From Rhodococcus sp. Z13 (GTDB taxonomy: Bacteria; Actinomycetota; Actinomycetes; Mycobacteriales; Mycobacteriaceae): a stretch of DNA of 64,000 bases. The stretch spans positions 2,536,668 to 2,600,667 of the forward strand of contig NZ_CP107551.1 in the NCBI RefSeq assembly GCF_025837095.1. The letters run 5' to 3'. Under the pieces are notes generated by a model. That model was given only the letters and a program-made list of their open reading frames with translations, made no database searches and was not told where the DNA came from. Below are positions 36,285 through 47,029 of this stretch, piece after piece. The position numbers and the translations under genes are program-made. Positions within the stretch are counted from its first letter, which is position 1; each line of letters begins with the position of its first letter.

Positions 36285-36805
36285 CTCCCACCTCCCTCGG
36301 CGAGAGGGATCGTTCCCCGGTAGTAGTCCTCGTCGGTGGCGCCGGGGACCATGGGGTGCGGGGGCGGGTCCATGCCGGGTTCGAGGGGCGCGAGCAGCCG
36401 GTCCTTCTCGTAGATCAGGTCGGCGCGGTTGTCGTCGGCCATCTCGTACTCGTTGGTCATGGTCAGCGCGCGGGTCGGGCAGGCCTCGATGCACAGTCCG
36501 CAACCGATGCACCGCAGATAGTTGATCTGGTAGATCCGCCCGTACCGTTCGCCGGGTGAGTAGCGTTCGGTGTCGGTGTTGTCGGCGCCCTCGACGTAGA
36601 TGGCGTCGGCGGGGCACGCCCACGCGCACAGTTCGCAGCCGATGCACTTCTCGAGGCCGTCGGGATAGCGGTTGAGGCGGTGCCGGCCGTGATAGCGGGG
36701 AGCGGTGGGTCTCTTCTCCTCCGGATAGTTCACGGTGTTCGGCTTCTTGAACATCGTCGTGAGCGTCACACCGAAACCGGCCAGCGGGCCACGGAATTCG
36801 ACCAT
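36281..36805 (-). CDS. nuoI: NADH-quinone oxidoreductase subunit I
   Basis: A 174-residue peripheral subunit holding the two [4Fe-4S] clusters N6a and N6b. The two cysteine motifs are [12 protein letters not shown] and [12 protein letters not shown], which carry electrons towards N2 in NuoB. The C-terminal part ([21 protein letters not shown]) matches the actinobacterial form. ATG 36805 overlaps the nuoH stop by one base (TGATG). Confidence 0.98.
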   Translation of the reverse strand: MVEFRGPLAGFGVTLTTMFKKPNTVNYPEEKRPTAPRYHGRHRLNRYPDGLEKCIGCELCAWACPADAIYVEGADNTDTERYSPGERYGRIYQINYLRCIGCGLCIEACPTRALTMTNEYEMADDNRADLIYEKDRLLAPLEPGMDPPPHPMVPGATDEDYYRGTIPLAEGGGR

Positions 36806-38091
36806 CACGATCCTCCTGGGACTCGGCTCACCCGGGTGTCCCGGTCGGGGCGCGGGGGTAGCGGCGGCACGGGGAAACCACCGGCGAACGGATCGGCTCC
36901 GATGTCGGCGGGTGGTGCGAGCGCCGGTTCGGCGCGGCGGCTGCGGCGGGCCCGCACGGCGAGGTAGGCGAACAGCAGTGCGGTGGACACGATCCCCGCA
37001 ACGATCAGTCCCGCGGTGGCGGGCAGGACCTCGTCGTCGTCGAGCAGGTGCACGACCGCGACGATCATCACCCACACCACCGAGACGGGGATGAGCAGTT
37101 TCCAGCCGAGCGCCATGAACTGGTCGTAGCGCAGGCGGGGCAGGGTGGCGCGCAGCCACACGAACACGAACAGCACCAGCCACACCTTGAGCACGAACCA
37201 CAGCAGCGGCCACCATCCGGAATTCGCGCCGCTCCACAGGGTGAGCGGCCACGGGGCGTGCCAGCCCCCGAGGAACAGGGTCGTGGCGAGGGCGGAGACG
37301 GTGGTCATGTTGACGTATTCGGCGAGCATGAACATCGCGAACCGCAGCGACGAGTACTCGGTGTGGAAGCCGCCGACGAGTTCGCCTTCGGCCTCGGGCA
37401 GGTCGAAGGGGGCGCGGTTGGTCTCGCCGACCATCGACACCGCGTAGACGAGGAAGGACGGCAGCAGCAGCACGACGAACCACAGTCCGTCCTGGGCGGC
37501 GACGATCCCGGAGGTCGACATGGTGCCGGCCTGCAGGAACACCGCGGCGAACGCCAGGCCCATCGCGATCTCGTAGGAGATGACCTGGGCGGTGGAGCGG
37601 AGTCCGCCGAGCAGCGGGTAGGTGGAGCCGGAGGCCCAGCCGGCGAGCACGATGCCGTAGACACCGACGGAGGTGACGGCCAGGACGTAGAGGACGGCGA
37701 CGGGAAGGTCGGTGAGCTGCAAGGGGGTCCGCGTCCCGAGGATCGACACCTCGGGACCGAACGGGACCACCGCGAACGCCATGAACGCCGGCACCGTCGC
37801 GATGATCGGGGCGAGCAGGTAGACCGGCTTGTCGACGCCTGCGGGGACGATGCCCTCCTTGAGGGCGAGTTTGATGCCGTCGGCGACGGTCTGCAGCAGG
37901 CCCTTCGGCCCGACCCGGTTGGGGCCGACGCGCATCTGCATCCAGGCCATGACCTTGCGTTCGACGAGGATGGCCACGAGCGTGGTCAGCACGAGGAACG
38001 CGAAGATCGCGATGGCCTTGGCGACGACGAGCCACCACGGGTCGATGCCGAACATCGACAGGTCGACGGGTCCTCGGGCGGTGCCGGTCAT
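36805..38091 (-). CDS. nuoH: NADH-quinone oxidoreductase subunit H
   Basis: A 428-residue membrane subunit that forms much of the quinone chamber. Recognisable parts are [27 protein letters not shown] split across helix 1 and the loop, [26 protein letters not shown] (quinone-site loop), and [20 protein letters not shown]. The C-terminal tail of about 60 residues is Pro/Arg-rich and longer than the E. coli protein, as in mycobacteria. ATG 38091 overlaps the nuoG stop in ATGA. Confidence 0.98.
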   Translation of the reverse strand: MTGTARGPVDLSMFGIDPWWLVVAKAIAIFAFLVLTTLVAILVERKVMAWMQMRVGPNRVGPKGLLQTVADGIKLALKEGIVPAGVDKPVYLLAPIIATVPAFMAFAVVPFGPEVSILGTRTPLQLTDLPVAVLYVLAVTSVGVYGIVLAGWASGSTYPLLGGLRSTAQVISYEIAMGLAFAAVFLQAGTMSTSGIVAAQDGLWFVVLLLPSFLVYAVSMVGETNRAPFDLPEAEGELVGGFHTEYSSLRFAMFMLAEYVNMTTVSALATTLFLGGWHAPWPLTLWSGANSGWWPLLWFVLKVWLVLFVFVWLRATLPRLRYDQFMALGWKLLIPVSVVWVMIVAVVHLLDDDEVLPATAGLIVAGIVSTALLFAYLAVRARRSRRAEPALAPPADIGADPFAGGFPVPPLPPRPDRDTRVSRVPGGS

Positions 38092-40520
38092 CGTCTCGCC
38101 TCCTCCCCGGTGGGCCGGATGCGCACCACGTCGCCCGCGACGGCGCCGAGGGTGTCGTGCACGAGCGAGCCGGGTGAGGCGGCCGGCAGCCACACGACAC
38201 GCTCCGGCAGCTCGTCGACGACGAGCGGCAGGGTGATCTCGCCGCGTTCGGTGGTGACGGTGAGCAGTTCACCGGCGGCTGCGCCGATCTCGGCGGCGGT
38301 CGCGGCGGACAGGCGGGCAACGGCGGTGCGGGCGGTTCCGGCGAGGTGCGGTTCGTCGTCCTGCAACCGGCCGGTGTCCAGGAGCATCCGCCAGGTCGCG
38401 AGCACCGCCTCGCCGAGCACCGGGCGGGCCGGCGCGGCCGGTGTCACCGGTGCGGGGGCCGGCCGGTGCCCGGTCCAGGTGCCCAGTTCGGCGAGTTCAC
38501 GGCGGAGTGCGGCGAGATCGTCGAGCCGTGCCGGTGCACCGAGCGTCTCGGCGAGCGCGGCGAGCACCCGGTGGTCGGACAGTGCACCGGTGTCGTCCAG
38601 CGCCGCCGGGAACGGGCGTTCGCGGCCCTCCCAGTCGAGGAAGGTGCCGGCCTTCTCGACCACCGGGGCCACGGGGAAGACCACGTCCGCCCGGTCGGTC
38701 ACGGCACTGCGGCGCACCTCGAGGCTCACCACGAAACCGGCGGCGTCGAGGGCGGCGCGCGCCGCGGCGGGATCGGGCAGGTCGGCCGGGTCCACCCCGG
38801 CGACGACCAGCGCGGCGAGGTCCCCGCTCGCGGCGGCGGCGAGGATGCCGGTGGTGTCGCGACCGGGCCGGTACGGCAGGTCGTCGGGCAGTGTCCCCCA
38901 AACGGATTCGATCTCGTGCCGGGCCTGCGGGTCGCCGACGGGCCGACCGCCCGGCAGCAGGGTCGGGAACGCTCCGGCCTCGAGCGCGCCGCGGTCCCCC
39001 GCGCGCCGCGGGATCCAGGCCAGGCACGCGCCGGTGGCGTCGGCGAGGGCCGCGACCGCCGTGGGTCCGCCGGGGACCTCGGCGATCCGCTCCCCCACCA
39101 GGACGAGTGCGCCGGGCGTGCACAGCGCCTCGGTGACGACCGAGTCGGTGCCGCGGAGGTCGTCGAGCAGGCGGGCCTCGTCGCCGGGGGTGCAGGCCAG
39201 GAGCTGCCCGGACAGCTTGCGCAGTCCGCGGTCGGCGAAGGGCGCGAGGGAGAACACGCGCAGCCCGTGGCGGCGGACGGCCTTGCGCAACCGCAGGAAG
39301 ACGATGGGTGATTCCTCCTCGGGTTCGAACCCGACGAGCAGGACGGCGGGTGCCTTCTCGAGGTCGGCGTAGGTCACGTCGAGCCGGCATCCGGCGACCC
39401 GGCCGGTGAGGAAACCGGTCTCCTCCGCAGAGAGGGGGCGGGCACGGAAGTCGATGTCGTTGGTGCCCAGCACGGTTCGCGCGAACTTCGCGTAGGCGTA
39501 GGCGTCCTCCCAGGTGAGCCGCCCTCCGGTGAGCACACCGGTCCGTCCGCGGGCGGCGGTGAGGCCGCGGGCCGCGACGGCGAGCGCCTCGGGCCAGGAG
39601 GACGGCACCAGCGCGCCGGAGTCGTCGCGGACGAGCGGCCCGGTGAGCCGGTCGGTGGCGGTCGCGTAGGTGAAGGCCCAGCGGCCCTTGTCGCAGTTCC
39701 ATTCCTCGTTGACCTGCGGGTCGTCCCCGGCGAGGCGGCGCAGCACGTGTCCGCGGCGGTGGTCGGTGCGTTGCGCGCAGCCACTGGCGCAGTGTTCGCA
39801 CACACTGGGGGTGGACACGAGGTCGAAGGGGCGGGCACGGAACCGGTAGGCCGCGCCGGTCAGTGCGCCGACCGGGCAGATCTGGACGGTGTTGCCGGAG
39901 AAGTAGGACTCGAAGGGTTCGGCGGTGTAGATGCCGACCTGCTGCAGCGCACCGCGGGCGAGCATGTCGACGAACCGGTCGCCGGCGATCTGGTCGGCGA
40001 AGCGGGTGCATCGCGCGCACAGCACGCAGCGTTCGCGGTCGAGCAGGACCTGAGAGGAGATGGCGATGGGTTTCGGGTAGGTGCGTTTGGTGTCCTCGAA
40101 GCGGGTTTCGGCGCGGCCGTTGGACATGGCCTGGTTCTGCAGCGGGCACTCGCCGCCCTTGTCACAGACCGGGCAGTCGAGCGGATGGTTGATCAGCAGC
40201 AGTTCCATGACCCCGGTCTGGGCCTTCGCCGCGACCGGGGAGGAGAACTGGGTGTGCACGACCATCCCGTCGGTGACGACGGTGGTGCAGGAGGCGAGCG
40301 GTTTGCGTTGCCCTTCGACCTCGACGAGGCACTGGCGGCACGCTCCCACCGGCTCGAGCAGCGGGTGGTCGCAGAACCGGGGGATCTGCACGCCGATCAG
40401 TTCGGCGGCACGGATCACGAGAGTGCCCTTGGGTACGGCGATCTCGGTGTCGTCGATGGTGACGTGCACCAGGTCGGTGGTGTCGGCCTTCCCCGGTCCG
40501 GCACCGGCCACGGCGGTCAT
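38088..40520 (-). CDS. nuoG: NADH-quinone oxidoreductase subunit G
   Basis: An 810-residue iron-sulfur subunit of the peripheral arm. The N-terminal [2Fe-2S] motif is [15 protein letters not shown] with a later Cys. The N5 motif is [14 protein letters not shown], the N4 motif is [10 protein letters not shown] with a distal Cys in ICPVGAL, and the extra N7 cluster motif CEHCASGC ... NCDKGRW is present. The C-terminal molybdopterin-oxidoreductase-like domain (about 240-790) has no cofactor motif. ATG 40520 overlaps the nuoF stop in ATGA. Confidence 0.97.
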   Translation of the reverse strand: MTAVAGAGPGKADTTDLVHVTIDDTEIAVPKGTLVIRAAELIGVQIPRFCDHPLLEPVGACRQCLVEVEGQRKPLASCTTVVTDGMVVHTQFSSPVAAKAQTGVMELLLINHPLDCPVCDKGGECPLQNQAMSNGRAETRFEDTKRTYPKPIAISSQVLLDRERCVLCARCTRFADQIAGDRFVDMLARGALQQVGIYTAEPFESYFSGNTVQICPVGALTGAAYRFRARPFDLVSTPSVCEHCASGCAQRTDHRRGHVLRRLAGDDPQVNEEWNCDKGRWAFTYATATDRLTGPLVRDDSGALVPSSWPEALAVAARGLTAARGRTGVLTGGRLTWEDAYAYAKFARTVLGTNDIDFRARPLSAEETGFLTGRVAGCRLDVTYADLEKAPAVLLVGFEPEEESPIVFLRLRKAVRRHGLRVFSLAPFADRGLRKLSGQLLACTPGDEARLLDDLRGTDSVVTEALCTPGALVLVGERIAEVPGGPTAVAALADATGACLAWIPRRAGDRGALEAGAFPTLLPGGRPVGDPQARHEIESVWGTLPDDLPYRPGRDTTGILAAAASGDLAALVVAGVDPADLPDPAAARAALDAAGFVVSLEVRRSAVTDRADVVFPVAPVVEKAGTFLDWEGRERPFPAALDDTGALSDHRVLAALAETLGAPARLDDLAALRRELAELGTWTGHRPAPAPVTPAAPARPVLGEAVLATWRMLLDTGRLQDDEPHLAGTARTAVARLSAATAAEIGAAAGELLTVTTERGEITLPLVVDELPERVVWLPAASPGSLVHDTLGAVAGDVVRIRPTGEEARR

Positions 40521-42688
40521 CGCGCCTCTCCTTCCACCGGTGTGTCGGCGGCGAGCGTCGCCCGGTGCGGGTCGAACGGGCAGCCGCCGTGTTCGAAGTG
40601 CGCGAGGTATTCGTCGCGGAAGTACTTCAGCGACGAGGTGATCGGGCTGGTCGCGCCGTCCCCGAGCGCGCAGAAGGCGCGGCCGAGGATGTTGTCGGAG
40701 ATGTCGAGGAGTTTCTCGAGGTCGGCTTCGGTGCCGCGCCCGTGTTCGAGGCGTTCGAGGATCTGCACGAGCCACCAGGTGCCTTCCCGGCAGGGGGTGC
40801 ACTTGCCGCACGATTCGTGGGCGTAGAACTCGGTCCAGCGCAGCACGGTCCGCACCACACAGGTGGTCTCGTCGAAGATCTGCAGGGCGCGGGTGCCGAG
40901 CATGGATCCGGCGGCGGCGACACTCTCGTAGTCGAGGGGGATGTCGAGGTGTTCGTCGGTGAAGATCGGGGTCGACGAGCCGCCGGGGGTCCAGAACTTG
41001 AGCCGGTGCCCGGCCCGCACTCCCCCGGCGAGGTCGAGCAACTCGCGCAGGGTGATGCCGAGCGGTGCCTCGTACTGACCGGGGGTCGTCACGTGCCCGG
41101 ACAGGGAGAACATCGCGAAGCCCGGCGACTTGTCGGTGCCCATCGAGCGGTACCACTCGACGCCGTGGCGGATGATCGGCGGGACGTTGGCGATGGACTC
41201 GACGTTGTTGACCACCGTCGGGCAGGCGTAGAGGCCGGCGACGGCCGGGAAGGGTGGGCGCAGCCGGGGCTGGCCGCGGCGGCCTTCGAGGGAGTCGAGC
41301 AGGGCGGTTTCCTCACCGCAGATGTACGCCCCGGCTCCGGCGTGGACGACGAGTTCGAGGTCGTAGCCGGAGCCGAGGATGTCGCGGCCGAGATAACCGG
41401 CGTCGTAGGCCTCGGAGACGGCGGCGTGCAGGCGCCGCAGCACCGGCACGGCCTCCCCGCGGAGGTAGACGAAGGCGTGCCGGGCGCGGATGGCGTAGGC
41501 GGCGATGATCACCCCTTCGATCAGGGCGTGCGGGGTGGCGAACATCAGCGGGATGTCCTTGCAGGTGCCCGGTTCGGATTCGTCGGCGTTGACGACGAGA
41601 TAGTGCGGTCTGCCGTCGCCCTTGGGGATGAACGACCACTTGGTTCCGGTGGAGAAGCCGGCGCCGCCGCGTCCGCGCAGTCCGGCGTCCTTGACGGCGG
41701 CGATCACCGCGTCCGGGTCCGTGCCGAGGGCGAGGGGCAGGGCCTCGTAGCCGCCGTGGCGCCGGTAGCTGTCGAGGGTCCACGACCGGTCCTCGTCCCA
41801 GTAGCGGGTGAGCACCGGGGTCAGGCCGGCCGGGGGCCGGCCCGGGGCGAGGGCGTCCTCGCCGGTCTGCGGGGGTGCGGGGGCCTGCATGTCGTGCTCG
41901 CGGGCAATCCGCAGCCCGGCGAGGGAGGCGGGGCCGGCGGAGCCGCCCGCCTCGAGCGCGCCGGGCCGGTCGTCGGGGAATCCGGCGAGCAGCCGGGCGG
42001 TGTCCCGGAAGGTGCGCAGCGGTGCCCCGCGGGTGGGGGCCGGGGGTGTGCCGGCGCGCAGGTCGTCGACGAGCGCGGTGGCCGAGTCGACGGTGCAGTT
42101 GTCGAACAGTTCCCAGTTGACGGTCATCACCGGGGCGTAGTCGCAGGCGGCGTTGCATTCGATGTGTTCGAGGGTGATGCTGCCGTCCTCGGTGGTCTCG
42201 TCGTGGCCGACCCCGAGACGCGAGCACAGCGTCGCGAAGATCTCGTCGCCGCCCATGGTGGCGCACAGCGCGTTGGTGCACACGCCCACGTGGTAGCGGC
42301 CCGTCGGGGATCGGCGGTACATGGTGTAGAAGGTGGACACCGCGGCGACCTCGGCGCCGGTGAGCCCGAGGCGGCGGGCGCAGAACTCTATGCCCGCCGG
42401 GGTGACGTAACCGTCCTCGGCCTGCACCAGGTGCAGCAGAGGCAGCAGCGCGGAGCGGGGCTGCGGGTAGCGGGCGACGATGCGGTCGGCGTCGGCGTCG
42501 AGGCGGGTGCGCACGTCGTCGGGATATTCGCGGGGCGCGTCGGGGGGTGTGAGGTGGGTGTCCTCGTCGGGGCGGGGCCCGAGCGGGACGAAGACCGGTG
42601 TGCGGCCGGCGGGTTCGGTCACGGGCACCGCGGCGCCGGGGTCGGTGGTGCCGGTGAACCGGGTGGTCGGCACGAATTCGGTGCTCAT
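40517..42688 (-). CDS. nuoEF: Fused NADH-quinone oxidoreductase subunits E and F
   Basis: One 723-residue open frame covers two subunits that are normally separate. Residues about 45-260 are NuoE, with [2Fe-2S] ligands in [14 protein letters not shown] and [11 protein letters not shown] (N1a). After a linker ([17 protein letters not shown]), residues from about 285 are NuoF: FMN/NADH site [49 protein letters not shown] and the N3 [4Fe-4S] motif [11 protein letters not shown]. No stop lies in the linker on the minus strand near 41,820-41,890. An internal restart at the ATG encoding MQAPAPPQ or a nearby GTG is possible. ATG 42688 overlaps the nuoD stop by 4 nt. Confidence 0.93.
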   Translation of the reverse strand: MSTEFVPTTRFTGTTDPGAAVPVTEPAGRTPVFVPLGPRPDEDTHLTPPDAPREYPDDVRTRLDADADRIVARYPQPRSALLPLLHLVQAEDGYVTPAGIEFCARRLGLTGAEVAAVSTFYTMYRRSPTGRYHVGVCTNALCATMGGDEIFATLCSRLGVGHDETTEDGSITLEHIECNAACDYAPVMTVNWELFDNCTVDSATALVDDLRAGTPPAPTRGAPLRTFRDTARLLAGFPDDRPGALEAGGSAGPASLAGLRIAREHDMQAPAPPQTGEDALAPGRPPAGLTPVLTRYWDEDRSWTLDSYRRHGGYEALPLALGTDPDAVIAAVKDAGLRGRGGAGFSTGTKWSFIPKGDGRPHYLVVNADESEPGTCKDIPLMFATPHALIEGVIIAAYAIRARHAFVYLRGEAVPVLRRLHAAVSEAYDAGYLGRDILGSGYDLELVVHAGAGAYICGEETALLDSLEGRRGQPRLRPPFPAVAGLYACPTVVNNVESIANVPPIIRHGVEWYRSMGTDKSPGFAMFSLSGHVTTPGQYEAPLGITLRELLDLAGGVRAGHRLKFWTPGGSSTPIFTDEHLDIPLDYESVAAAGSMLGTRALQIFDETTCVVRTVLRWTEFYAHESCGKCTPCREGTWWLVQILERLEHGRGTEADLEKLLDISDNILGRAFCALGDGATSPITSSLKYFRDEYLAHFEHGGCPFDPHRATLAADTPVEGEAR

Positions 42689-43980
42689 CGATCCACTCCC
42701 CCCATGACCGGGTCGATGCTGGCGACCGTGGCGATGACGTCGGAGACCATGCCGCCCTCGCACATCGCCGCGAGGGCCTGCAGGTTCGTGAAGGACGGGT
42801 CGCGGTAGTGGACCCGGTAGGGGCGGGTACCGCCGTCGCTGACCATGTGCACCCCGAGTTCGCCGCGTGGGGACTCGACGCTCACGTAGACCTGTCCGGC
42901 GGGGACACGGATGCCTTCGGTGACGAGTTTGAAGTGGTGGATGAGCCCTTCCATCGACTCACCCATGATGCGGCGGATGTGGTCGGGTGCGTTGCCGAGC
43001 CCGTCCGGTCCGAGAGCCAGCTGCGACGGCCAGGCGATCTTCTTGTCCTGCACCATGACCGGGCCCGGGCGGAGCCGGTCGAGGCATTGTTCGACGATCT
43101 TCAGCGATTCGTGCATCTCCCGGATGCGCACGAGATACCGCCCGTAGCAGTCGGACCCGTCGTCGGTGGCGACGTCGAACTCGTAGGTCTCGTAGCCGCA
43201 GTAGGGCTGGGCGCGCCGTACGTCGTAGGGCAGCCCGGTCGAGCGCAGGATCGGCCCCGTCACGCCGAGGGCCATGCAGCCGGTGAGGTCGAGACAGCCG
43301 ATGCCGCGGGTGCGGGAGACGAAGATGGGGTTGTCGGTGAACAGCGCCTCGAGTTCGGCGAGCCGGCCCGGCAGCAGTGCCAGCAGGTCGCGGATCATCG
43401 GGACGGCGTCGTCGGGCAGGTCCTGGGCCAGGCCGCCGGGGCGGATGTAGCCGTGGTTCATGCGCAGCCCGGTGATGGTCTCGAAGACGTCGAGGATCAG
43501 TTCGCGTTCGCGGAAGCCGAAGAGCATGGGGGTGGTGGCCCCGAGTTCCATACCGCCGGTCGCGAGCGCCACGAGGTGCGACGAGATGCGATTGAGCTCC
43601 ATGAGCATCACCCGCACCACCTGGGCGCGTTCCGGGACGAGATCCTCGATGCCCAGCAGTTTCTCGACGCCGAGGCAGTAGGCGGTCTCGTTGTGGAAGG
43701 GCGCGAGGTAGTCCATGCGGGTGACGAAGGTGACGCCCTGGGTCCAGTTGCGGTATTCGAGGTTCTTCTCGATGCCGGTGTGCAGATAGCCGATTCCGCA
43801 GCGGGCCTCGGTGACGGTCTCCCCGTCGATCTCGAGGATGAGCCGCAGCACACCGTGCGTGGACGGATGCTGCGGGCCCATGTTCACGACGATGCGGTCC
43901 TCACCGCTGTCGCGGACCGCGGTGGTGATCTCGTCCCAGTCCTGGCCGATGGCGTCGAAGACGGTGGGTTCGGTCGTCAC
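42685..43980 (-). CDS. nuoD: NADH-quinone oxidoreductase subunit D
   Basis: A 431-residue 49-kDa-type subunit that lines the quinone-binding site next to NuoB. Typical parts are [52 protein letters not shown] and [13 protein letters not shown]. The GTG at 43980 overlaps the nuoC stop (GTGA). The first 20 residues ([20 protein letters not shown]) are the usual short extension. nuoC and nuoD are separate, unlike in E. coli. Confidence 0.98.
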   Translation of the reverse strand: MTTEPTVFDAIGQDWDEITTAVRDSGEDRIVVNMGPQHPSTHGVLRLILEIDGETVTEARCGIGYLHTGIEKNLEYRNWTQGVTFVTRMDYLAPFHNETAYCLGVEKLLGIEDLVPERAQVVRVMLMELNRISSHLVALATGGMELGATTPMLFGFRERELILDVFETITGLRMNHGYIRPGGLAQDLPDDAVPMIRDLLALLPGRLAELEALFTDNPIFVSRTRGIGCLDLTGCMALGVTGPILRSTGLPYDVRRAQPYCGYETYEFDVATDDGSDCYGRYLVRIREMHESLKIVEQCLDRLRPGPVMVQDKKIAWPSQLALGPDGLGNAPDHIRRIMGESMEGLIHHFKLVTEGIRVPAGQVYVSVESPRGELGVHMVSDGGTRPYRVHYRDPSFTNLQALAAMCEGGMVSDVIATVASIDPVMGGVDR

Positions 43981-44696
43981 GTGTACGCCCTCCGTTCGTC
44001 GGGTGGCGGGATGCGTGCCCCCTTGTACTCCACGGGAATTCCACCGAGCGGGTAGTCCTTGCGCTGCGGGTGGCCGTGCCAGTCGTCGGGCATCTGGATC
44101 CGGGTCAGGGCCGGATGCCCGTCGAAGACGAGACCGAAGAAGTCGTAGGTCTCGCGCTCGTGCCAGTCGGTGGTCGGGTAGATGCGGTACAGCGACGGGA
44201 TGTGCGGGTCGGCGTCGGGGGCGGCGACCTCGAGCCGGAGTCGGCGGTTGTGGGTGATGGACACGAGCGGGTAGACGGCGTGCAGTTCCCGGCCGGTGTC
44301 CTGCGGGTAGTGCACACCGCTGACCCCCAGGCACAGTTCGAACCGCAGGTCGGGATGGTCGCGCAGGGTGCGAGCGACCAACGGCAGGTGATCGCGTCGC
44401 ACGTGGACGGTCATCTCGCCGCGGTCGACGACGATCCGTTCGAGGGCGTCGGCGTAACCGACGCCGGTCTCGGTCTCCTTGTCACCGAGGACGTCCTCGA
44501 GGGTGTCGGCGAGGGCGTCGAGGTGGCCACCGTAGGGGCGCGGGGTGCCGCCGGGCAGAACGACGCGGCGCACCAGCCGTCCGTAGCCGCTCGTGTCACC
44601 GGAGTCGCGGACCCCGAACATGCCCGTGCGGACGGCGATGACCTCACCGTCGGGGCCCGGGACGCCGGGCCGGTCGTCTCGTTCGTCGCCGGTCAT
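43977..44696 (-). CDS. nuoC: NADH-quinone oxidoreductase subunit C
   Basis: A 239-residue 30-kDa-type subunit of the peripheral arm. The core has [28 protein letters not shown], and the signature [40 protein letters not shown] in separate pieces. The first 70 residues are an actinobacterial N-terminal extension. ATG 44696 overlaps the nuoB stop in ATGA. Confidence 0.97.
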   Translation of the reverse strand: MTGDERDDRPGVPGPDGEVIAVRTGMFGVRDSGDTSGYGRLVRRVVLPGGTPRPYGGHLDALADTLEDVLGDKETETGVGYADALERIVVDRGEMTVHVRRDHLPLVARTLRDHPDLRFELCLGVSGVHYPQDTGRELHAVYPLVSITHNRRLRLEVAAPDADPHIPSLYRIYPTTDWHERETYDFFGLVFDGHPALTRIQMPDDWHGHPQRKDYPLGGIPVEYKGARIPPPDERRAYT

Positions 44697-45247
44697 CGTG
44701 GTGGCACCCTCAGTTCGATGAGCGGCCGCTGGGCGAGGGCGGCCTCCTCCGCGGCCCGGATCGCCTCGGCCCGGTTCACCCCGAGCGGCATCTGCTGGAT
44801 CTTCTCGTGCAGCGCGAGGATGGCGTGCAGAAGCATCTCGGGGCGGGGCGGGCAGCCGGGCAGATAGATGTCGACGGGGACGACGTGGTCGACGCCCTGC
44901 ACGATGGCGTAGTTGTTGAACATCCCGCCGGAGGAGGCGCACACCCCCATGGACAGGACCCACTTGGGTTCGACCATCTGGTCGTAGACGCGGCGCAGGG
45001 CGGGGGCCATCTTCTGGCTGACGCGGCCGGCGACGATCATCACGTCGGCCTGCCGCGGGCTGGCACGGAAGGCCTCCATGCCGAAGCGGGCGATGTCGTA
45101 GCGGCCGCCGGCGGTGGCCATCATCTCGATGGCGCAACAGGCCAGCCCGAACGAGGCGGGCCACAGCGAGCCCTTGCGGGCGAACCCGGCGAGTGTCTCC
45201 ACCGTGCTGAGCAGGAATCCGGTCGGTACCTTCTCCTCGAGTCCCAC
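44693..45247 (-). CDS. nuoB: NADH-quinone oxidoreductase subunit B
   Basis: A 184-residue subunit that holds the terminal [4Fe-4S] cluster N2. The ligand cysteines are in [22 protein letters not shown] and LPGCPPRPE. The GTG at 45247 gives [17 protein letters not shown], matching the usual N-terminus, and GGAGGG lies upstream; an in-frame GTG 9 bp further upstream is too close to that site. A 97-bp gap separates it from nuoA, the only sizeable gap in the front half of the operon. Confidence 0.97.
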   Translation of the reverse strand: MGLEEKVPTGFLLSTVETLAGFARKGSLWPASFGLACCAIEMMATAGGRYDIARFGMEAFRASPRQADVMIVAGRVSQKMAPALRRVYDQMVEPKWVLSMGVCASSGGMFNNYAIVQGVDHVVPVDIYLPGCPPRPEMLLHAILALHEKIQQMPLGVNRAEAIRAAEEAALAQRPLIELRVPPR

Positions 45248-45344
45248 GGCCGTCACCTCCCTCCGGCCCGGAGCACGGGTGCGGTCGCCGGTGCGGCGGA
45301 CCACGCTCCGGGACAACGGTTCCGGAGCGCTGCGGCGAGTGCGG

Positions 45345-45704
45345 TCAGTCCCATGTCAACCCACCTCGCTTCCATTCGTAGGCGTAGGCGACGAACACGT
45401 TGAACATGAACACGGCCATCGCGACCAACCCGAACAGGCCGAGGGCGTCGAAGTGGACGGCCCAGGGGTACAGGAAGACGATCTCGATGTCGAAGATGAT
45501 GAACAGCATCGCGGTGAGGTAGTACTTCACCGGGAACCGTCCCCCCTCGGCAGGTTGCGGGGTGGGGTCGATGCCGCACTCGTACGCCTGGAGTTTGGCC
45601 CGGTTGTAACGCTTGGGTCCGACCAGGCCCGCCACGGCGACGGAGAACAGCGCGAAGGCGACCGCGATCCCACCGAGCACCAGGATCGGTACGTAGACGT
45701 TCAT
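45345..45704 (-). CDS. nuoA: NADH-quinone oxidoreductase subunit A
   Basis: A 119-residue membrane subunit with three helices ([61 protein letters not shown]). The conserved quinone-channel loop has YECGIDP and [19 protein letters not shown] precedes ATG 45704. It is the first gene of the complex I operon, which runs uninterrupted to nuoN. The upstream region 45705-45954 has repeated GCGGATG half-sites. Confidence 0.98.
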   Translation of the reverse strand: MNVYVPILVLGGIAVAFALFSVAVAGLVGPKRYNRAKLQAYECGIDPTPQPAEGGRFPVKYYLTAMLFIIFDIEIVFLYPWAVHFDALGLFGLVAMAVFMFNVFVAYAYEWKRGGLTWD

Positions 45705-45759
45705 GCCACCTCCGGTTCCTCGCACGAATCCGGCCGCGGGCCGCGCATCCCCCGCGGGC

Positions 45760-45820
45760 TCACATCCGCCCTGCGGTGTCGTGCATCCGCTCGACGTCGT
45801 CAGGTGGGCTGCGGATGTGA
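45760..45820. promoter_or_regulatory. Repeated half-sites upstream of the nuo operon
   Basis: TCACATCCGC (45760-45769) and GCGGATGTGA (45811-45820) form a perfect 10-bp inverted repeat 41 bp apart. A third related copy, GTGCATCCGC, lies between them at 45781-45790. They lie 55-120 bp upstream of nuoA, so they may be regulator binding sites. No matching regulator is identified. Confidence 0.45.
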
Positions 45821-45954
45821 ACTACGGCACACCCTAGTGCCGTTCGCGTCGGACTTGTCGCGGTTTCACGCCTTCGCTTCGGAGAGGGCGTGTCGGCATG
45901 CGCCGGTGCCGGAAGAGGTGTACGTTCTTCGTCTTCCGATGGGGATCGGTGGGG

Positions 45955-46353
45955 TCAGGACCGGCGGGTGCGGTCGGAGAGCAGGCCGAGGACCTGCCTG
46001 CCGAACCGGATCGGGTCGAGCGGATACCGCGCCGCGACCTCGGCGCCGGACCAGCGCGCGAGCCAGCCGTCGTCGGTGCGCGCGACGAGGACGACGAGGG
46101 GCGGGCAGGGATCGAGTTCGTCCCCGAGCTGCCGGGCCAGCCCCATCCCTCCGGCGGGGACGGCCTCGCCGTCGAGCACGGCGAGGTCGATGCCCCCGGC
46201 GTGCATGCGTTCGAGGACCATCGCCGGCGTCGCGACCTCGACGTGATCGAGGTCCGGCAGGTCGGGATGCAGCCGGGTACCGAGAGCGTCACGGACCCGT
46301 TGCCGCACGGTCGCATCGTCGCTGTAGACGAGGATGTGCAGCGAGTCGGTCAC
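45955..46353 (-). CDS. Receiver-like protein upstream of the nuo operon
   Basis: A 132-residue single-domain protein shaped like a response-regulator receiver: a first strand LHILVYSDDATVRQRV, DLAVLDGEAVPAGGMGLARQL with an Asp at the phosphoacceptor position, and PLVVLVARTDDGWLARWSGAEV. The Lys of the canonical KPF motif is not evident. Mycobacterium tuberculosis has a comparable single-receiver gene (Rv3143) just upstream of nuoA, so the association is conserved. GTG 46353 is set by TAGCAT 7 nt upstream (leaderless). A role in controlling complex I is a reasonable inference but unproven. Confidence 0.8.
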   Translation of the reverse strand: MTDSLHILVYSDDATVRQRVRDALGTRLHPDLPDLDHVEVATPAMVLERMHAGGIDLAVLDGEAVPAGGMGLARQLGDELDPCPPLVVLVARTDDGWLARWSGAEVAARYPLDPIRFGRQVLGLLSDRTRRS

Positions 46354-46360
46354 GCGCCCG

Positions 46361-46366
46361 ATGCTA
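46361..46366 (-). promoter_or_regulatory. -10 element of the receiver-like gene, leaderless
   Basis: TAGCAT on the minus strand ends 7 nt before the GTG at 46353, with no ribosome site between. Confidence 0.6.
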
Positions 46367-46422
46367 GCCGAATCCTGCGGTCCGGTCGGGGAACTCGCGC
46401 GTGCGCCCCGCCGGGGCGCGTC

Positions 46423-46701
46423 TCAGCGATCGACCAGGTGGCGCAGACGATCCAGGAAACCCTGTGTGGCAACGTGTTCCGACGGCTCGTCGTCGAAGAT
46501 GTCGGCAGGCGCGATCATGAGGTGTGCCAGCACGATGCACGCACCCGTGAGCAGGGCGAAGATCCCGCCCATCAGATACGAATTCGTGAACACCGCACCG
46601 AGGAAGCCGATGGCGAGCATTCCCCCGAGCACCAGGATCGCGAGGGCCCGCCTCTGCGACCGTGGTGTGAAGTCGAACATCTCATGCCGTGAAGCGGTCA
46701 T
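46423..46701 (-). CDS. Small membrane protein
   Basis: A 92-residue protein with two adjacent membrane helices (RALAILVLGGMLAIGFLGAVF and MGGIFALLTGACIVLAHLMIA) between polar ends. ATG 46701 is chosen because GGAGAAGG lies 6-8 nt upstream; the in-frame upstream ATG lacks such a site. No family recognised. Upstream, 46702-46972 shows no convincing gene, only a palindrome CCGCTCGA-AG-TCGAGCGG (46827-46844) and a GTGACA/TGTCAC pair near 46870-46905. Confidence 0.7.
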   Translation of the reverse strand: MTASRHEMFDFTPRSQRRALAILVLGGMLAIGFLGAVFTNSYLMGGIFALLTGACIVLAHLMIAPADIFDDEPSEHVATQGFLDRLRHLVDR

Positions 46702-46972
46702 GAACCTTCTCCGTTCCCTCCCCGGAACAGCGCAGATCGTGCCCCCACACTTGCTCATCGCACCGATACGCCCCCGGTGACGATGTGCGACCCCCGACAG
46801 GAGGCCTCTGCGAACTGTTCCCCGTGCCGCTCGAAGTCGAGCGGTTTCGGGTAACAGAATACTATCGAAAGTGACACTTGTCTCCCCTTCTCGCTGTGGA
46901 ATGTCACCAAAGCGTGGCGTTCAGGTGGATGTTCGGGTACCCCGCGACGGTGCAAGAACCGACGACGAAAAA

Positions 46973-47007
46973 CCGCCGGTGACGCGCTCGTCGCGCGTCA
47001 CCGGCGG
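46973..47007 (-). terminator. Intrinsic terminator of the metQNI operon
   Basis: CCGCCGGTGACGCG (46973-46986) pairs perfectly with CGCGTCACCGGCGG (46994-47007). In the minus direction the stem is followed by TTTTTCG. It lies 22 bp after the metI stop. Confidence 0.9.
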
Positions 47008-47029
47008 TTCGGGTCGATCCGGGTGCCGT

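Noticed and set aside
46755-46955. Possible 66-aa gene in the gap upstream of the 92-aa membrane protein
   Set aside because: It has no ribosome site, no recognisable features and atypical composition, so it was treated as intergenic.
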